Source: Bacillota bacterium (GTDB lineage: Bacteria; Bacillota; Tb-RUG-66). Taken from it: DNA of 5,004 nt. Of the stretch, positions 1 to 5,004 are shown in pieces; position 1 is the first letter of the stretch, and each line of letters begins with the position of its first letter. The translations under genes were made by a program, and so were the position numbers. The stretch is from NCBI GenBank assembly GCA_016288255.1, contig JAEEYS010000169.1, forward strand, positions 1-5,004, given 5' to 3'. The notes beneath the pieces are model-generated. The model did not search any database and was not told where the DNA came from. It saw only the letters and a list, made by a program, of their open reading frames with translations.

Positions 1-523
1 GAAACATTTCGCCTGCCCCTTCGCAGTCGCTTCCCGTAATAATGGGGGTATGCACATACACAAAGCCCCTTTCCTGGAAAAAGTGATGAATGGCAAAAGC
101 GGTCAAAGACCGAATCCGGAATACAGCGGAAAACGTATTGGTCCTGGGTCTTAAATGCGCGATGGTCCGCAAAAATTCAAAACTATGCCGTTTTTTCTGC
201 AAAGGATAATCCGGCGTGGATTCTCCTTCCAGGATCACTTCTTTCGCGCGGATCTCAAAGGGCTGTTTTGCTTCCGGTGTTAAGATCACTTCTCCCGTTA
301 CCGATACGGCAGAACCTACCCCGATCTTGCTGATGTCTTTATAATTTCCCAGCTCTTCCCCATATACTACCTGCAGACCTTTAAAAAAGGTCCCGTCATT
401 GACTTCCAGAAATCCAAAATTTTTAGATGCCCGATTGGTTCTGACCCAGCCGCCAATGGTCACTTCCTGCCCTCCAAAAGACTCTGTATTGCGGTACAAT
501 GTCTTGATATCTGTCTGTTTCAA
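1..523 (-). CDS. asnS: Asparaginyl-tRNA synthetase, N-terminal 174 residues (gene runs off the left edge)
   Basis: The product charges tRNA-Asn with asparagine in the cytoplasm using ATP. The visible part starts [12 protein letters not shown]. Residues about 15-100 ([15 protein letters not shown], then [10 protein letters not shown]) fit the OB-fold anticodon-binding domain of class IIb synthetases. After a linker come [20 protein letters not shown] (113-132) and [20 protein letters not shown] with [17 protein letters not shown] (138-174). These are the motif 1 region and the start of the catalytic core, in a form typical of bacterial AsnRS and not AspRS. Motifs 2 and 3 lie outside the window. 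The start is TTG at 523-521: no in-frame ATG is near it, and a GAGGAGG ribosome binding site lies 7 nt upstream. The gene begins 13 nt after the stop of the 155-residue gene, so the two are almost certainly co-transcribed. Identification is by recognition of the conserved sequence. Confidence 0.96.
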   Translation of the reverse strand, partial: MKQTDIKTLYRNTESFGGQEVTIGGWVRTNRASKNFGFLEVNDGTFFKGLQVVYGEELGNYKDISKIGVGSAVSVTGEVILTPEAKQPFEIRAKEVILEGESTPDYPLQKKRHSFEFLRTIAHLRPRTNTFSAVFRIRSLTAFAIHHFFQERGFVYVHTPIITGSDCEGAGEMF

Positions 524-530
524 ACCTGTT

Positions 531-537
531 CCTCCTC
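531..537 (-). promoter_or_regulatory. Ribosome binding site that fixes the TTG start of asnS
   Basis: The minus strand reads TAGAGGAGGAACAGGTTTG. GAGGAGG is a near-perfect Shine-Dalgarno sequence, 7 nt before the TTG at 523. Its first G is also the last base of the TAG stop of the upstream gene (539-537), so termination there and initiation of asnS lie side by side, which favours translational coupling (inference). Confidence 0.85.
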
Positions 538-1004
538 TATACGATATATTCTTTCTGCAATACTTCTTCGATCTCTTCTGTATACGGCGTCACATCAAAC
601 GGGATCTCCAGCAACTTGATCAAATGGAGCGTTTCATCCGCCACCCAAAAAGTGACCCGCTTACAGCTTTTGATATCCTGTAAAAATTTATTCTGCCGAC
701 CTTTGTCGGTCCCTTCTATCAACGTTTTTACTTCGATCTCTTTTTCTCCCGACACGAAGACCGCATTCAATAAAAAATCATTGGTCGTAGATGTTTCGTC
801 CCGCCTCAGCTCGATCCCGGCGCCGATGGCTTCTCCCGTTTCAAAAAAAGTCTTAACGGCTTCCTTTGCCAAAATCAGGCAGGACAATATTTTTTCTCCG
901 CCTTCCACCGCGGTGATAGCCGGTATCAAAAAATTTTTCGGCATGGCAGGATCCGGAGAAAAAAGAGAACCCATGATCTCTTCCAGATTTTTCTTCTGAT
1001 TCAA
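537..1004 (-). CDS. Unrecognised 155-residue protein encoded directly upstream of asnS
   Basis: I do not recognise the family. The frame stays open back to 1100, but the likely start is TTG at 1004 because GGGGAGG lies exactly 7 nt upstream, the same arrangement as asnS. The predicted promoter -35 also overlaps the 1100 ATG, ruling out the longer version. The protein starts [19 protein letters not shown]. It has no signal peptide or convincing membrane helix and should be cytoplasmic. Residues 23-50 ([20 protein letters not shown] onward) look like a mixed helix/strand core; 60-95 contain [20 protein letters not shown]; 113-136 ([20 protein letters not shown]) alternate strand and helix; the tail 138-152 is acidic. 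No catalytic motif is obvious. It lies 13 nt from asnS in one probable operon, so a role tied to translation or amino-acid supply is possible, but nothing in the sequence proves it. Confidence 0.8.
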   Translation of the reverse strand: MNQKKNLEEIMGSLFSPDPAMPKNFLIPAITAVEGGEKILSCLILAKEAVKTFFETGEAIGAGIELRRDETSTTNDFLLNAVFVSGEKEIEVKTLIEGTDKGRQNKFLQDIKSCKRVTFWVADETLHLIKLLEIPFDVTPYTEEIEEVLQKEYIV

Positions 1005-1011
1005 AGAAACG

Positions 1012-1018
1012 CCTCCCC
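1012..1018 (-). promoter_or_regulatory. Ribosome binding site that fixes the TTG start of the 155-residue gene
   Basis: GGGGAGG on the minus strand lies 7 nt (CGTTTCT) before TTG at 1004. No comparable site precedes the in-frame ATG at 1100 or the internal ATG codons (residues 11 and 21), so this site decides the start. Confidence 0.75.
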
Positions 1019-1071
1019 TCTTTTCGACTTTCTTTGATGGTCTTTCCGCAAAACATCTGTTCTTCCTTGTT

Positions 1072-1100
1072 ATTGTACCCAATTTCGAAATTTCTTGCAA
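1072..1100 (-). promoter_or_regulatory. Sigma-A-type promoter of the unknown gene-asnS operon, with a palindrome in the spacer
   Basis: On the minus strand, TTGCAA (1100-1095) is followed by a 17-nt spacer and TACAAT (1077-1072), a good -35/-10 pair with optimal spacing (four and five of six consensus bases). Transcription should start near 1065, giving a leader of about 60 nt. The spacer contains AATTTCGAAATT (1092-1081), a perfect 12-bp palindrome that could be an operator. The leader is far too short for a T-box riboswitch. No clear site is visible between this promoter and the terminator at 1179-1203. Confidence 0.7.
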
Positions 1101-1178
1101 TCTTTATCCGCATTTTCTTTGGAAAAGGCAAAACTTTTGACGGGCTTTGCTTTTCTTGCCGCCGCGATCAATCTCCAT

Positions 1179-1203
1179 AAAAAAAGAGCTTGCCGCTCTT
1201 TTT
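1179..1203 (-). terminator. Intrinsic terminator of the GerMN lipoprotein gene
   Basis: The minus strand reads AAAAAGAGC, loop GGCAA, GCTCTTTTT, then more T: a 9-bp stem, 5-nt loop and run of seven T. The ascending arm overlaps the TAA stop codon (1204-1202). The A tract on the other side makes it symmetrical, so it could also act in the opposite direction. It separates the lipoprotein gene from the asnS operon. Confidence 0.85.
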
Positions 1204-1846
1204 AAGGCAGGATGCTCTCATCCCGATAAAGCGGTTTGCTCAGATCCACTCCCAAAATATCCGAAACACTTTGCCCTTCTACCCAGATCTTTACGCTGTC
1301 AATGGTGGGATACTCCGTTAGGGTGTTGACAATGGTATAAATCCCCATTTCCGCGTCCATGCTGTTCTCAAAATCCAAAAATTCTTTGGAAAGGTCTACG
1401 GTAGCCGTTTTGTCTTTGATGTTGATGTCCCGCAGCTTCGTTCCCGCAGGGATCGTGGTCTTTAAGCCGCTTTGAGGCCCCTTTAGCAGTTCTTCCACAG
1501 TCTTTTTCGCGATCCCTTCCACCTTTGGGATCTCTCTTTTTTCCGCTTTTAACATTTGATCCCCATCGATATAATAGAGCATGACCTCTTTTGTTTCATT
1601 CATTTCAGGATCAGAAAACGTTTCTTCCTCTTCCCCTGTCTTTTCTTCCGCCTCATTCGTTCCGCTTGGATCGGCTTCCGGAAACTCGATGTTTTTTCCG
1701 CTGTCTTCCGTTTCCACCTCCGCTTCATCCTTTTTCTCTTCTTTCCCTTTTAAGAGACTGCAGCCGGCTAAAAGAGAAAGGATCAAAAGCGTGATCAACC
1801 CCAGTAAAAAAATCCTTTTTTGTTTTTTCACTCTATCAGAAAACAT
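1202..1846 (-). CDS. GerMN-domain lipoprotein (sporulation/germination GerM-like), 214 residues
   Basis: Predicted to be an exported lipoprotein on the outer face of the membrane. Residues 7-11 are basic, followed by a hydrophobic stretch (12-26) and the lipobox L26-A27-G28-C29, so mature protein would begin at C29. A Glu/Asp/Lys-rich linker (about 33-87) is probably disordered. Residues 88-205 match the GerMN fold: LYYIDGDQML, then VEELLKGPQSGLKTTIPAGT, then ATVDLSKEFLDF, then IVNTLTEYPTIDSVKIWVEG. B. subtilis GerM, needed for sporulation and germination, carries two such domains; this protein has one, so it is GerM-like only by domain and no symbol is given. The frame opens at 1903, but ATG at 1846 is chosen because AGGAGG lies 8 nt before it and a lipoprotein signal follows at once. 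It lies 101 nt downstream of the HtrA gene on the same strand. GerMN proteins also occur outside sporulation, so the role is open. Confidence 0.88.
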   Translation of the reverse strand: MFSDRVKKQKRIFLLGLITLLILSLLAGCSLLKGKEEKKDEAEVETEDSGKNIEFPEADPSGTNEAEEKTGEEEETFSDPEMNETKEVMLYYIDGDQMLKAEKREIPKVEGIAKKTVEELLKGPQSGLKTTIPAGTKLRDINIKDKTATVDLSKEFLDFENSMDAEMGIYTIVNTLTEYPTIDSVKIWVEGQSVSDILGVDLSKPLYRDESILP

Positions 1847-1854
1847 AAAAAAGT

Positions 1855-1860
1855 CCTCCT
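1855..1860 (-). promoter_or_regulatory. Ribosome binding site that fixes the lipoprotein start
   Basis: AGGAGG on the minus strand lies 8 nt (ACTTTTTT) before ATG at 1846. It lies within the longer open frame that begins at 1903 and so argues for the shorter protein. The shorter form also puts the signal peptide at the N-terminus. Confidence 0.85.
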
Positions 1861-1870
1861 TCTCGTAATC

Positions 1871-1880
1871 TACTATAGTA
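1871..1880 (-). promoter_or_regulatory. Possible -10 region/palindrome upstream of the lipoprotein gene
   Basis: The 101-nt gap after the HtrA stop contains TATACT and TATAGT overlapping in a perfect 10-bp palindrome, TACTATAGTA. Either hexamer could serve as a -10, but I see no good -35 at 16-18 nt for sigma-A and no convincing sporulation-sigma match. The gap also lacks a clear intrinsic terminator (a GGCT/AGCC hairpin at 1935-1915 has no U tract). Read-through from the HtrA gene is therefore equally possible. Confidence 0.25.
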
Positions 1881-1947
1881 TATTGCGAAGAAAAAGGACT
1901 CATTCATACTAATTTGGCTGTTTTTCTCCAAAAGCCGCTTCTTTTTT

Positions 1948-3273
1948 CTATGTTGTTGTCATCCCGTATTCTTTTAAGGTCAATTCCGTCGTATAGGTCT
2001 TGTTGTTTCTGACATATTCCACGGTAACGACATCGCCGATATTGTGTTTATAAAGTTCTATTTTGAGTCCCAAACGGGAATCGATCGTTTTTCCATCCAC
2101 TTTCGTGATCACGTCTCCCACCTGGAGCCCTGCCTGGGCCGCCGGCTGTCCGGCTTCTACATCCGCTACATAAATACCTGTGTCAAAATCTGTTTTTGCG
2201 CCGTAATAATTTGCCAATTCCTGATCGATGACGCTGATCCCCATATAAGGTGTCTGGAACCGCCCGTTTTCGATCACATTAGCCAAAATAGGCTTGATGA
2301 TATTGATGGGAATCGCGAATCCCATGCTTTCCGCGGAGGATGCTTTTAAGGTATTGATCCCGATAACTTCTCCGCTTCGATTGATGAGCGGTCCGCCGCT
2401 GTTGCCGTTATTGATGGCCGCGTCGGTTTGGATCAGGTTTTCCATTGTGGTAGGAACGCTGCTGTTGCTGTCCTGCACCGTTAATGTCCTATCCAATCCG
2501 CTGATGACCCCTTGTGTCAATGTCCTCTGAAAATCCAGTCCCAGCGGGTTGCCGATCGCGATAGCTTTCTGTCCGATCTTCACTTCGTCCGAATCCCCCA
2601 AAGTCGCTACCGGTAAATTATTGAGATCCACTTTGACAATGGCCAAATCCAAAGATTCATCGCTCCAAAGGGTTTCGCCCTTCGCTTCTCGGCCGTCGCT
2701 GAAATATACGTTGATCTCTTCCGCGTCGCCCACCACGTGATGATTGGTGATGATATAGCCGTTTTCATTTGCGATCACGCCGCTTCCGACCCCTTGTACC
2801 ATCTGCTGTCCGTAAAAATAATCATAGCTGACTCGTTTTGTGCTGATCCCCACTACAGTAGGAATGAGGGCGTCTGCGATAGCTTCCGTGGATTCGATCT
2901 CCGTCTGTTCCGAAAGGATCACTTTGGAAGCGTTGCTCTTTCCTGTGCTGTCCTCCGTAGAGATCACATTGTTGTTGTGGTTCGTCATATACGCAACCGT
3001 GTAATAAGACCCCAAAACACCGCCGCCGGCAGTGCATAAGATCAAAAGAAGGGCCAGGAGGACTTTCTTGAATCCGTTTTTCTTCTTTTTCGGTCTTGCC
3101 TCTTCTTCCGTGTCGTTTCCTCCGTATTCTTCATACCGATATTCTCTTACCGGTGTTTCCTGTTCCCTGCTGCGATAAACGTTTCTGTTTTCCCGCTGTT
3201 CATCGGCATAATCAATGTCCAGCTCATCCATATCGTCTTCATAGCTTAAATTGTTTTCATCATATTCATACAT
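1948..3273 (-). CDS. htrA: HtrA/DegP-type membrane-anchored serine protease with PDZ domain, 441 residues
   Basis: An envelope quality-control protease that degrades misfolded exported proteins. Residues 1-60 are cytoplasmic, acidic and tyrosine-rich; PKKKKNGFKK (61-70) is the positive anchor before one membrane helix (about 71-92). This leaves the enzyme outside the membrane, the usual topology of Gram-positive HtrA. The trypsin-like domain (about 130-335) has the full triad: H179 in ITNHHVVGD, D209 in SLDLAIVKVD and S292 in NNGNSGGPL, with IGNPLG and GFAIPIN also typical. One PDZ domain spans about 343-435 (YMGISVID, AGLQVGDVITKVDG). Length is normal for the family. ATG at 3273 is preceded by AAAGGAG, 8 nt away. 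It follows walJ by 132 nt, as the protease gene htrC (yycK) follows walJ in B. subtilis. It has its own likely promoter. Family certain; the choice of symbol (htrA or htrC) is a convention. Confidence 0.96.
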   Translation of the reverse strand: MYEYDENNLSYEDDMDELDIDYADEQRENRNVYRSREQETPVREYRYEEYGGNDTEEEARPKKKKNGFKKVLLALLLILCTAGGGVLGSYYTVAYMTNHNNNVISTEDSTGKSNASKVILSEQTEIESTEAIADALIPTVVGISTKRVSYDYFYGQQMVQGVGSGVIANENGYIITNHHVVGDAEEINVYFSDGREAKGETLWSDESLDLAIVKVDLNNLPVATLGDSDEVKIGQKAIAIGNPLGLDFQRTLTQGVISGLDRTLTVQDSNSSVPTTMENLIQTDAAINNGNSGGPLINRSGEVIGINTLKASSAESMGFAIPINIIKPILANVIENGRFQTPYMGISVIDQELANYYGAKTDFDTGIYVADVEAGQPAAQAGLQVGDVITKVDGKTIDSRLGLKIELYKHNIGDVVTVEYVRNNKTYTTELTLKEYGMTTT

Positions 3274-3357
3274 AAAGGTCGCTCCTTTCCGCGATATCCT
3301 TTTCTTTGATCGTTTTATCGTTTATTTCCAGAGTTTTTCTTTCCTCTTTCTGTTCCT

Positions 3358-3389
3358 ATCCTATCAGGGAAATATGAACTTTTTGTGAA
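3358..3389 (-). promoter_or_regulatory. Probable htrA promoter: extended -10 with two TTCA half-sites 11 bp apart
   Basis: In the 132-nt walJ-htrA gap the minus strand has TTCACA (3389-3384) and TTCATA (3378-3373), starting exactly 11 nt apart, followed by TGATAGGAT (3366-3358). The last has the form TGnTAnnAT, an extended -10. The half-sites fall around positions -22 to -38 from the expected start, where OmpR-family activators often bind as direct repeats. Envelope-stress two-component systems (such as CssRS in B. subtilis) control htrA genes; which regulator acts here is unknown. TTCACA alone at 17 nt spacing meets only a poor -10, so the extended -10 reading is preferred. No intrinsic terminator separates walJ from htrA. 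Confidence 0.45.
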
Positions 3390-3405
3390 AAATAAAAAAC
3401 TTTCT

Positions 3406-4206
3406 TTATTCTTTTGTGATTTCCAAAATATCCGAAGGCACATATCTGCCCGCGATAGAAAGAGAAAGATCTTTAATGGGGTCGATCCCTTCTTCGGAAA
3501 GCTCCTTATAAATGGTTTCCAGGACCAATCGGGGATAGTTGTTGTTATAACTAATATGCCCCAAAATGATCTTCGGCACTCCTTTTGTTTTTAAAATGTC
3601 TTTGATGGTCTCCGCCGCGTTATGATTGGACAAATGTCCCCATTTGCTTAAAATACGCTGCTTCAGCGGATAAGGATAAGGCCCGTTGTTCAGCATATCC
3701 TCATCATAATTGGATTCCAAGAGGATCAAGTCGGATCGTTTTAATTTTTCCAGGATCTGTTCTTCCATAACACCCGTATCCGTAGCGGTGGCCAAGGTCT
3801 CTTCTCCGTTTCGAAAGAAAAATCCTACCGGCTCCAGGGCATCGTGAGAGATCCTAAAAGGCAGTATTTCCAAGCTCCCTACTTGAAAAGGCACTTCTTC
3901 TTTGATATAGGAAATATACTTTTTTTCCACCGGTTTCATCATGCGGCCCATGCCTTCTATGGTGCCTTTTGTGGTATACACCGGCAGATCATACCGCCTG
4001 GACAGCACTTCCGCCCCGATAATGTGATCCCTGTGCTCATGGGTCAGCAAAATCGCGTCGATCTCCTTCATGGAACGGCCTATGCTTTCTAAACTATATT
4101 CGATTCGCTTCGCACTCATTCCCACATCTACCAGGATCTTTGTGCCGTTCCCTTCGATCAAAGTGGAATTCCCCGTGCTGCCGCTGACTAATGTACATAA
4201 TTTCAT
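3406..4206 (-). CDS. walJ: WalJ/YycJ/VicX-family metallo-beta-lactamase-fold hydrolase, 266 residues
   Basis: A cytoplasmic metal-dependent hydrolase of the family found beside the Wal (YycFG) two-component system. Family members have been linked to nuclease activity and to coordination of replication with cell-wall growth; the substrate here is not deducible. The start MKLCTLVSGSTGNSTLIEG is the family signature. Metal ligands are visible: THEHRDH at 55-61 (H56, H58, D60, H61), H121 in ISHDALEPVG, D143 in ATDTG, and further conserved histidines H191 and H195 (GHLSNHNAA) and H217 (LGHIS). No signal peptide or membrane segment. The frame is open to 4332, but ATG at 4206 is supported by GGAGGG 6 nt upstream; the upstream 42 codons are very basic and run into the terminator. 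Length is normal. It lies downstream of the YycI-like gene, as in Bacillus, but with a terminator and a new promoter between them. Confidence 0.95.
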   Translation of the reverse strand: MKLCTLVSGSTGNSTLIEGNGTKILVDVGMSAKRIEYSLESIGRSMKEIDAILLTHEHRDHIIGAEVLSRRYDLPVYTTKGTIEGMGRMMKPVEKKYISYIKEEVPFQVGSLEILPFRISHDALEPVGFFFRNGEETLATATDTGVMEEQILEKLKRSDLILLESNYDEDMLNNGPYPYPLKQRILSKWGHLSNHNAAETIKDILKTKGVPKIILGHISYNNNYPRLVLETIYKELSEEGIDPIKDLSLSIAGRYVPSDILEITKE

Positions 4207-4212
4207 GCTTTT

Positions 4213-4218
4213 CCCTCC
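4213..4218 (-). promoter_or_regulatory. Ribosome binding site of walJ
   Basis: GGAGGG on the minus strand lies 6 nt (AAAAGC) before ATG at 4206. It selects this start over the TTG at 4332 that opens the frame, which sits inside the preceding terminator hairpin. Confidence 0.8.
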
Positions 4219-4232
4219 GTATTTCCTTTTCC

Positions 4233-4260
4233 ATTGTATCTTAAAAAAACGGATTTTGAA
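4233..4260 (-). promoter_or_regulatory. Sigma-A-like promoter of walJ
   Basis: TTCAAA (4260-4255), a 16-nt spacer that includes a T tract, and TACAAT (4238-4233) on the minus strand. The -10 matches five of six consensus bases, the -35 four of six. Transcription would start near 4226, giving a leader of about 20 nt that still holds the ribosome binding site. It lies just after the terminator, as expected for a new transcription unit. Confidence 0.6.
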
Positions 4261-4330
4261 AGAGGAAAGGCGCGAGAAATCCCTTTTTGTCCTTTTCCGC
4301 CGTTTTTTGCCTTCTTTTCTCCAAAAGCGC

Positions 4331-4363
4331 AATAAAAAAACAGCTTTTCGCTGTTTTTTTATT
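4331..4363 (-). terminator. Strong intrinsic terminator after the YycI-like gene
   Basis: A perfect inverted repeat: AATAAAAAAACAGC, loop GAAAA, GCTGTTTTTTTATT on the minus strand. The 14-bp stem has a CAGC/GCTG core at its tip and runs into seven T. It lies 20 nt after the TAA stop at 4384 and should end the upstream wal transcript. Its symmetry would let it work in both directions. Confidence 0.9.
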
Positions 4364-4383
4364 CTTTGTTTTCTTCTTTTGTT

Positions 4384-5004
4384 TTATTGTACTTCCATTT
4401 CGCCGGAAAAGGCGTTGATATAAAAGGTGTTCTTGTCTTTTACGTCAAAAGCCCATACCGGAACGGCGTCCCACTGCTCCGCGCTGAATTGGTCGGAATA
4501 ATAGCCCAATTCGATATTGGTGATGGCCAAAGGTTCCTCGGGATACATTTTCTTCAAAGCGGCGCATAAATTCAAAAGAGCCGTATCGGCAGAAACCACT
4601 TTTTTCCTGTCTCTGCTGAAGTTTTCCGCTTTCAGCAAGTACTGCGAATAGGAAATGACCTTGTCTCCCTGCACCTGTACCGTGACATAGGTGCCGAAGA
4701 TCGGGTATTCCCCCGCTTCCTGCATATAATTGATATGAATGACTCCGACCTCTTCGTTTTCGGTAGTATCTCCCAGCCGAAGCTCTGTTTGGCCGGCGCC
4801 GACTTTCTGGATGAACGCTTCTGCCAGAGCAAAGGCTTCTTCTTTCGAAAATCCGCTTTCTTCTTCCCCTGCCATAGATTCCGTATCAAAATACATCAAA
4901 GACCCGTTGCTGTTGATATTTAAGATTTGCCCCTCTTTGGTATAAGAAGCAACGGAAGTGTCTTCTTCCATGGATTCTACGGTCGTATCTTCCAAGGAGC
5001 CAAA
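4384..5004 (-). CDS. yycI: YycI-like regulator of the WalK sensor kinase, C-terminal 206 residues (runs off the right edge)
   Basis: YycI (WalI) is a single-pass membrane protein that, with YycH, binds the WalK kinase outside the membrane and tunes its activity. The frame is open to the right edge, reading FGS before a TTG at 4995. That TTG has no ribosome binding site, so the gene is cut by the window, and the N-terminal membrane anchor is missing. The visible part starts with a Glu/Ser/Thr-rich segment (about 1-50). SKEEAFALAEAFIQKVG (53-69) could open a PepSY-like repeat. Then come PIFGTYVTVQVQGDKVISYS (101-120), ITNIELGYYSDQ (161-172) and AVPVWAFDVKDKNTFYINAF (181-200) with SGEMEVQ to the end. 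The pairing of KVISYSQ, LGYY and PVW...YINAFSGE fits the C-terminal domain of YycI. The position immediately upstream of walJ supports this. Sequence identity is probably low, so the assignment rests on pattern plus context. Confidence 0.8.
   Translation of the reverse strand, partial: FGSLEDTTVESMEEDTSVASYTKEGQILNINSNGSLMYFDTESMAGEEESGFSKEEAFALAEAFIQKVGAGQTELRLGDTTENEEVGVIHINYMQEAGEYPIFGTYVTVQVQGDKVISYSQYLLKAENFSRDRKKVVSADTALLNLCAALKKMYPEEPLAITNIELGYYSDQFSAEQWDAVPVWAFDVKDKNTFYINAFSGEMEVQ

Noticed and set aside
399..999. Plus-strand open frames opposite asnS and the unknown gene (and similar ones along the whole window)
   Set aside because: They lie antisense to clearly coding minus-strand genes, have no recognisable proteins, and mostly read as low-complexity Phe/Ser/Leu-rich shadows.
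853..1056. Overlapping 67-codon frame starting at ATG 1056 in the leader of the asnS operon, with an AAGGA 7 nt upstream
   Set aside because: The predicted transcript begins about 1065, so its ribosome binding site would be at or beyond the 5' end. It overlaps the 155-residue gene out of frame and its product looks random.
1005..1201. T-box riboswitch or other long leader upstream of the asnS operon
   Set aside because: Only about 60 nt lie between the predicted start of transcription and the first gene, and no T-box-like UGGN bulge or antiterminator structure was seen.
1847..1903. 19-codon extension of the lipoprotein to ATG 1903
   Set aside because: It would put residues ahead of the signal peptide, and the strong AGGAGG lies inside it, directing the start to 1846.
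4207..4332. 42-codon N-terminal extension of walJ
   Set aside because: It is extremely Lys/Arg-rich, begins at TTG within the terminator hairpin, contains the walJ promoter and ribosome binding site, and is not part of the WalJ family fold.
4384..4995. Complete 203-residue YycI-like gene starting at TTG 4995
   Set aside because: There is no ribosome binding site, the frame stays open to the window edge, and the expected membrane anchor would be missing. It is a fragment cut by the window.
1..5004. Mobile element, CRISPR array, tRNA/rRNA gene, toxin-antitoxin or defence cassette
   Set aside because: No terminal repeats, transposase or integrase, spaced repeats, cloverleaf or effector domains were found. 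Composition looks uniform by eye and all genes point one way.

Overview
This window reads as ordinary chromosomal core DNA from a low-to-moderate G+C Gram-positive bacterium (Bacillota, most likely class Clostridia). The clues are strong AGGAGG-type ribosome binding sites, TTG starts, sigma-A-like promoters, intrinsic terminators with long U tracts, and a tail of the Wal (YycFG/VicRK) locus. The asparaginyl-tRNA synthetase sequence recalls Lachnospiraceae-type enzymes, but that is an impression and not a search result. All six genes lie on the minus strand, so transcription runs from the right edge to the left edge. The long plus-strand reading frames look like shadows of these genes.

In transcription order: (1) 5004-4384 is the C-terminal part of a YycI-like regulator of the WalK sensor kinase, cut by the window edge. 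(2) A very strong terminator at 4363-4331 closes that unit. (3) A sigma-A-like promoter (4260-4233) then starts walJ/yycJ, a metallo-beta-lactamase-fold protein (4206-3406). (4) An HtrA/DegP-type membrane-anchored serine protease with a PDZ domain (3273-1948) follows, with its own probable promoter. That promoter has an extended -10 and two TTCA-type half-sites 11 bp apart. (5) A GerMN-domain lipoprotein (1846-1202) follows and ends in a terminator at 1203-1179. (6) A new promoter (1100-1072) drives a two-gene unit: an unrecognised 155-residue protein (1004-537) and asnS (523 to the left edge). Both have TTG starts and near-identical Shine-Dalgarno spacing.

The first four genes form a cell-envelope group: regulation of the essential cell-wall two-component system, its usual companion WalJ, an envelope quality-control protease, and a surface lipoprotein. 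The wal-htrA linkage is known from Bacillus and relatives. Here it appears broken into separately transcribed pieces. The second unit couples a gene of unknown function to a translation gene.

There are no gene-free stretches above 300 bases. The intergenic gaps (about 177, 132, 101 and 197 bases) hold the promoters and terminators listed. I saw no mobile element, CRISPR array, rRNA/tRNA gene, origin or defence system. I do not think the window holds a dramatic new system. The best leads are the unknown asnS partner gene, the palindrome inside its promoter, the repeat-bearing htrA promoter, and the split transcription of the wal-associated genes.
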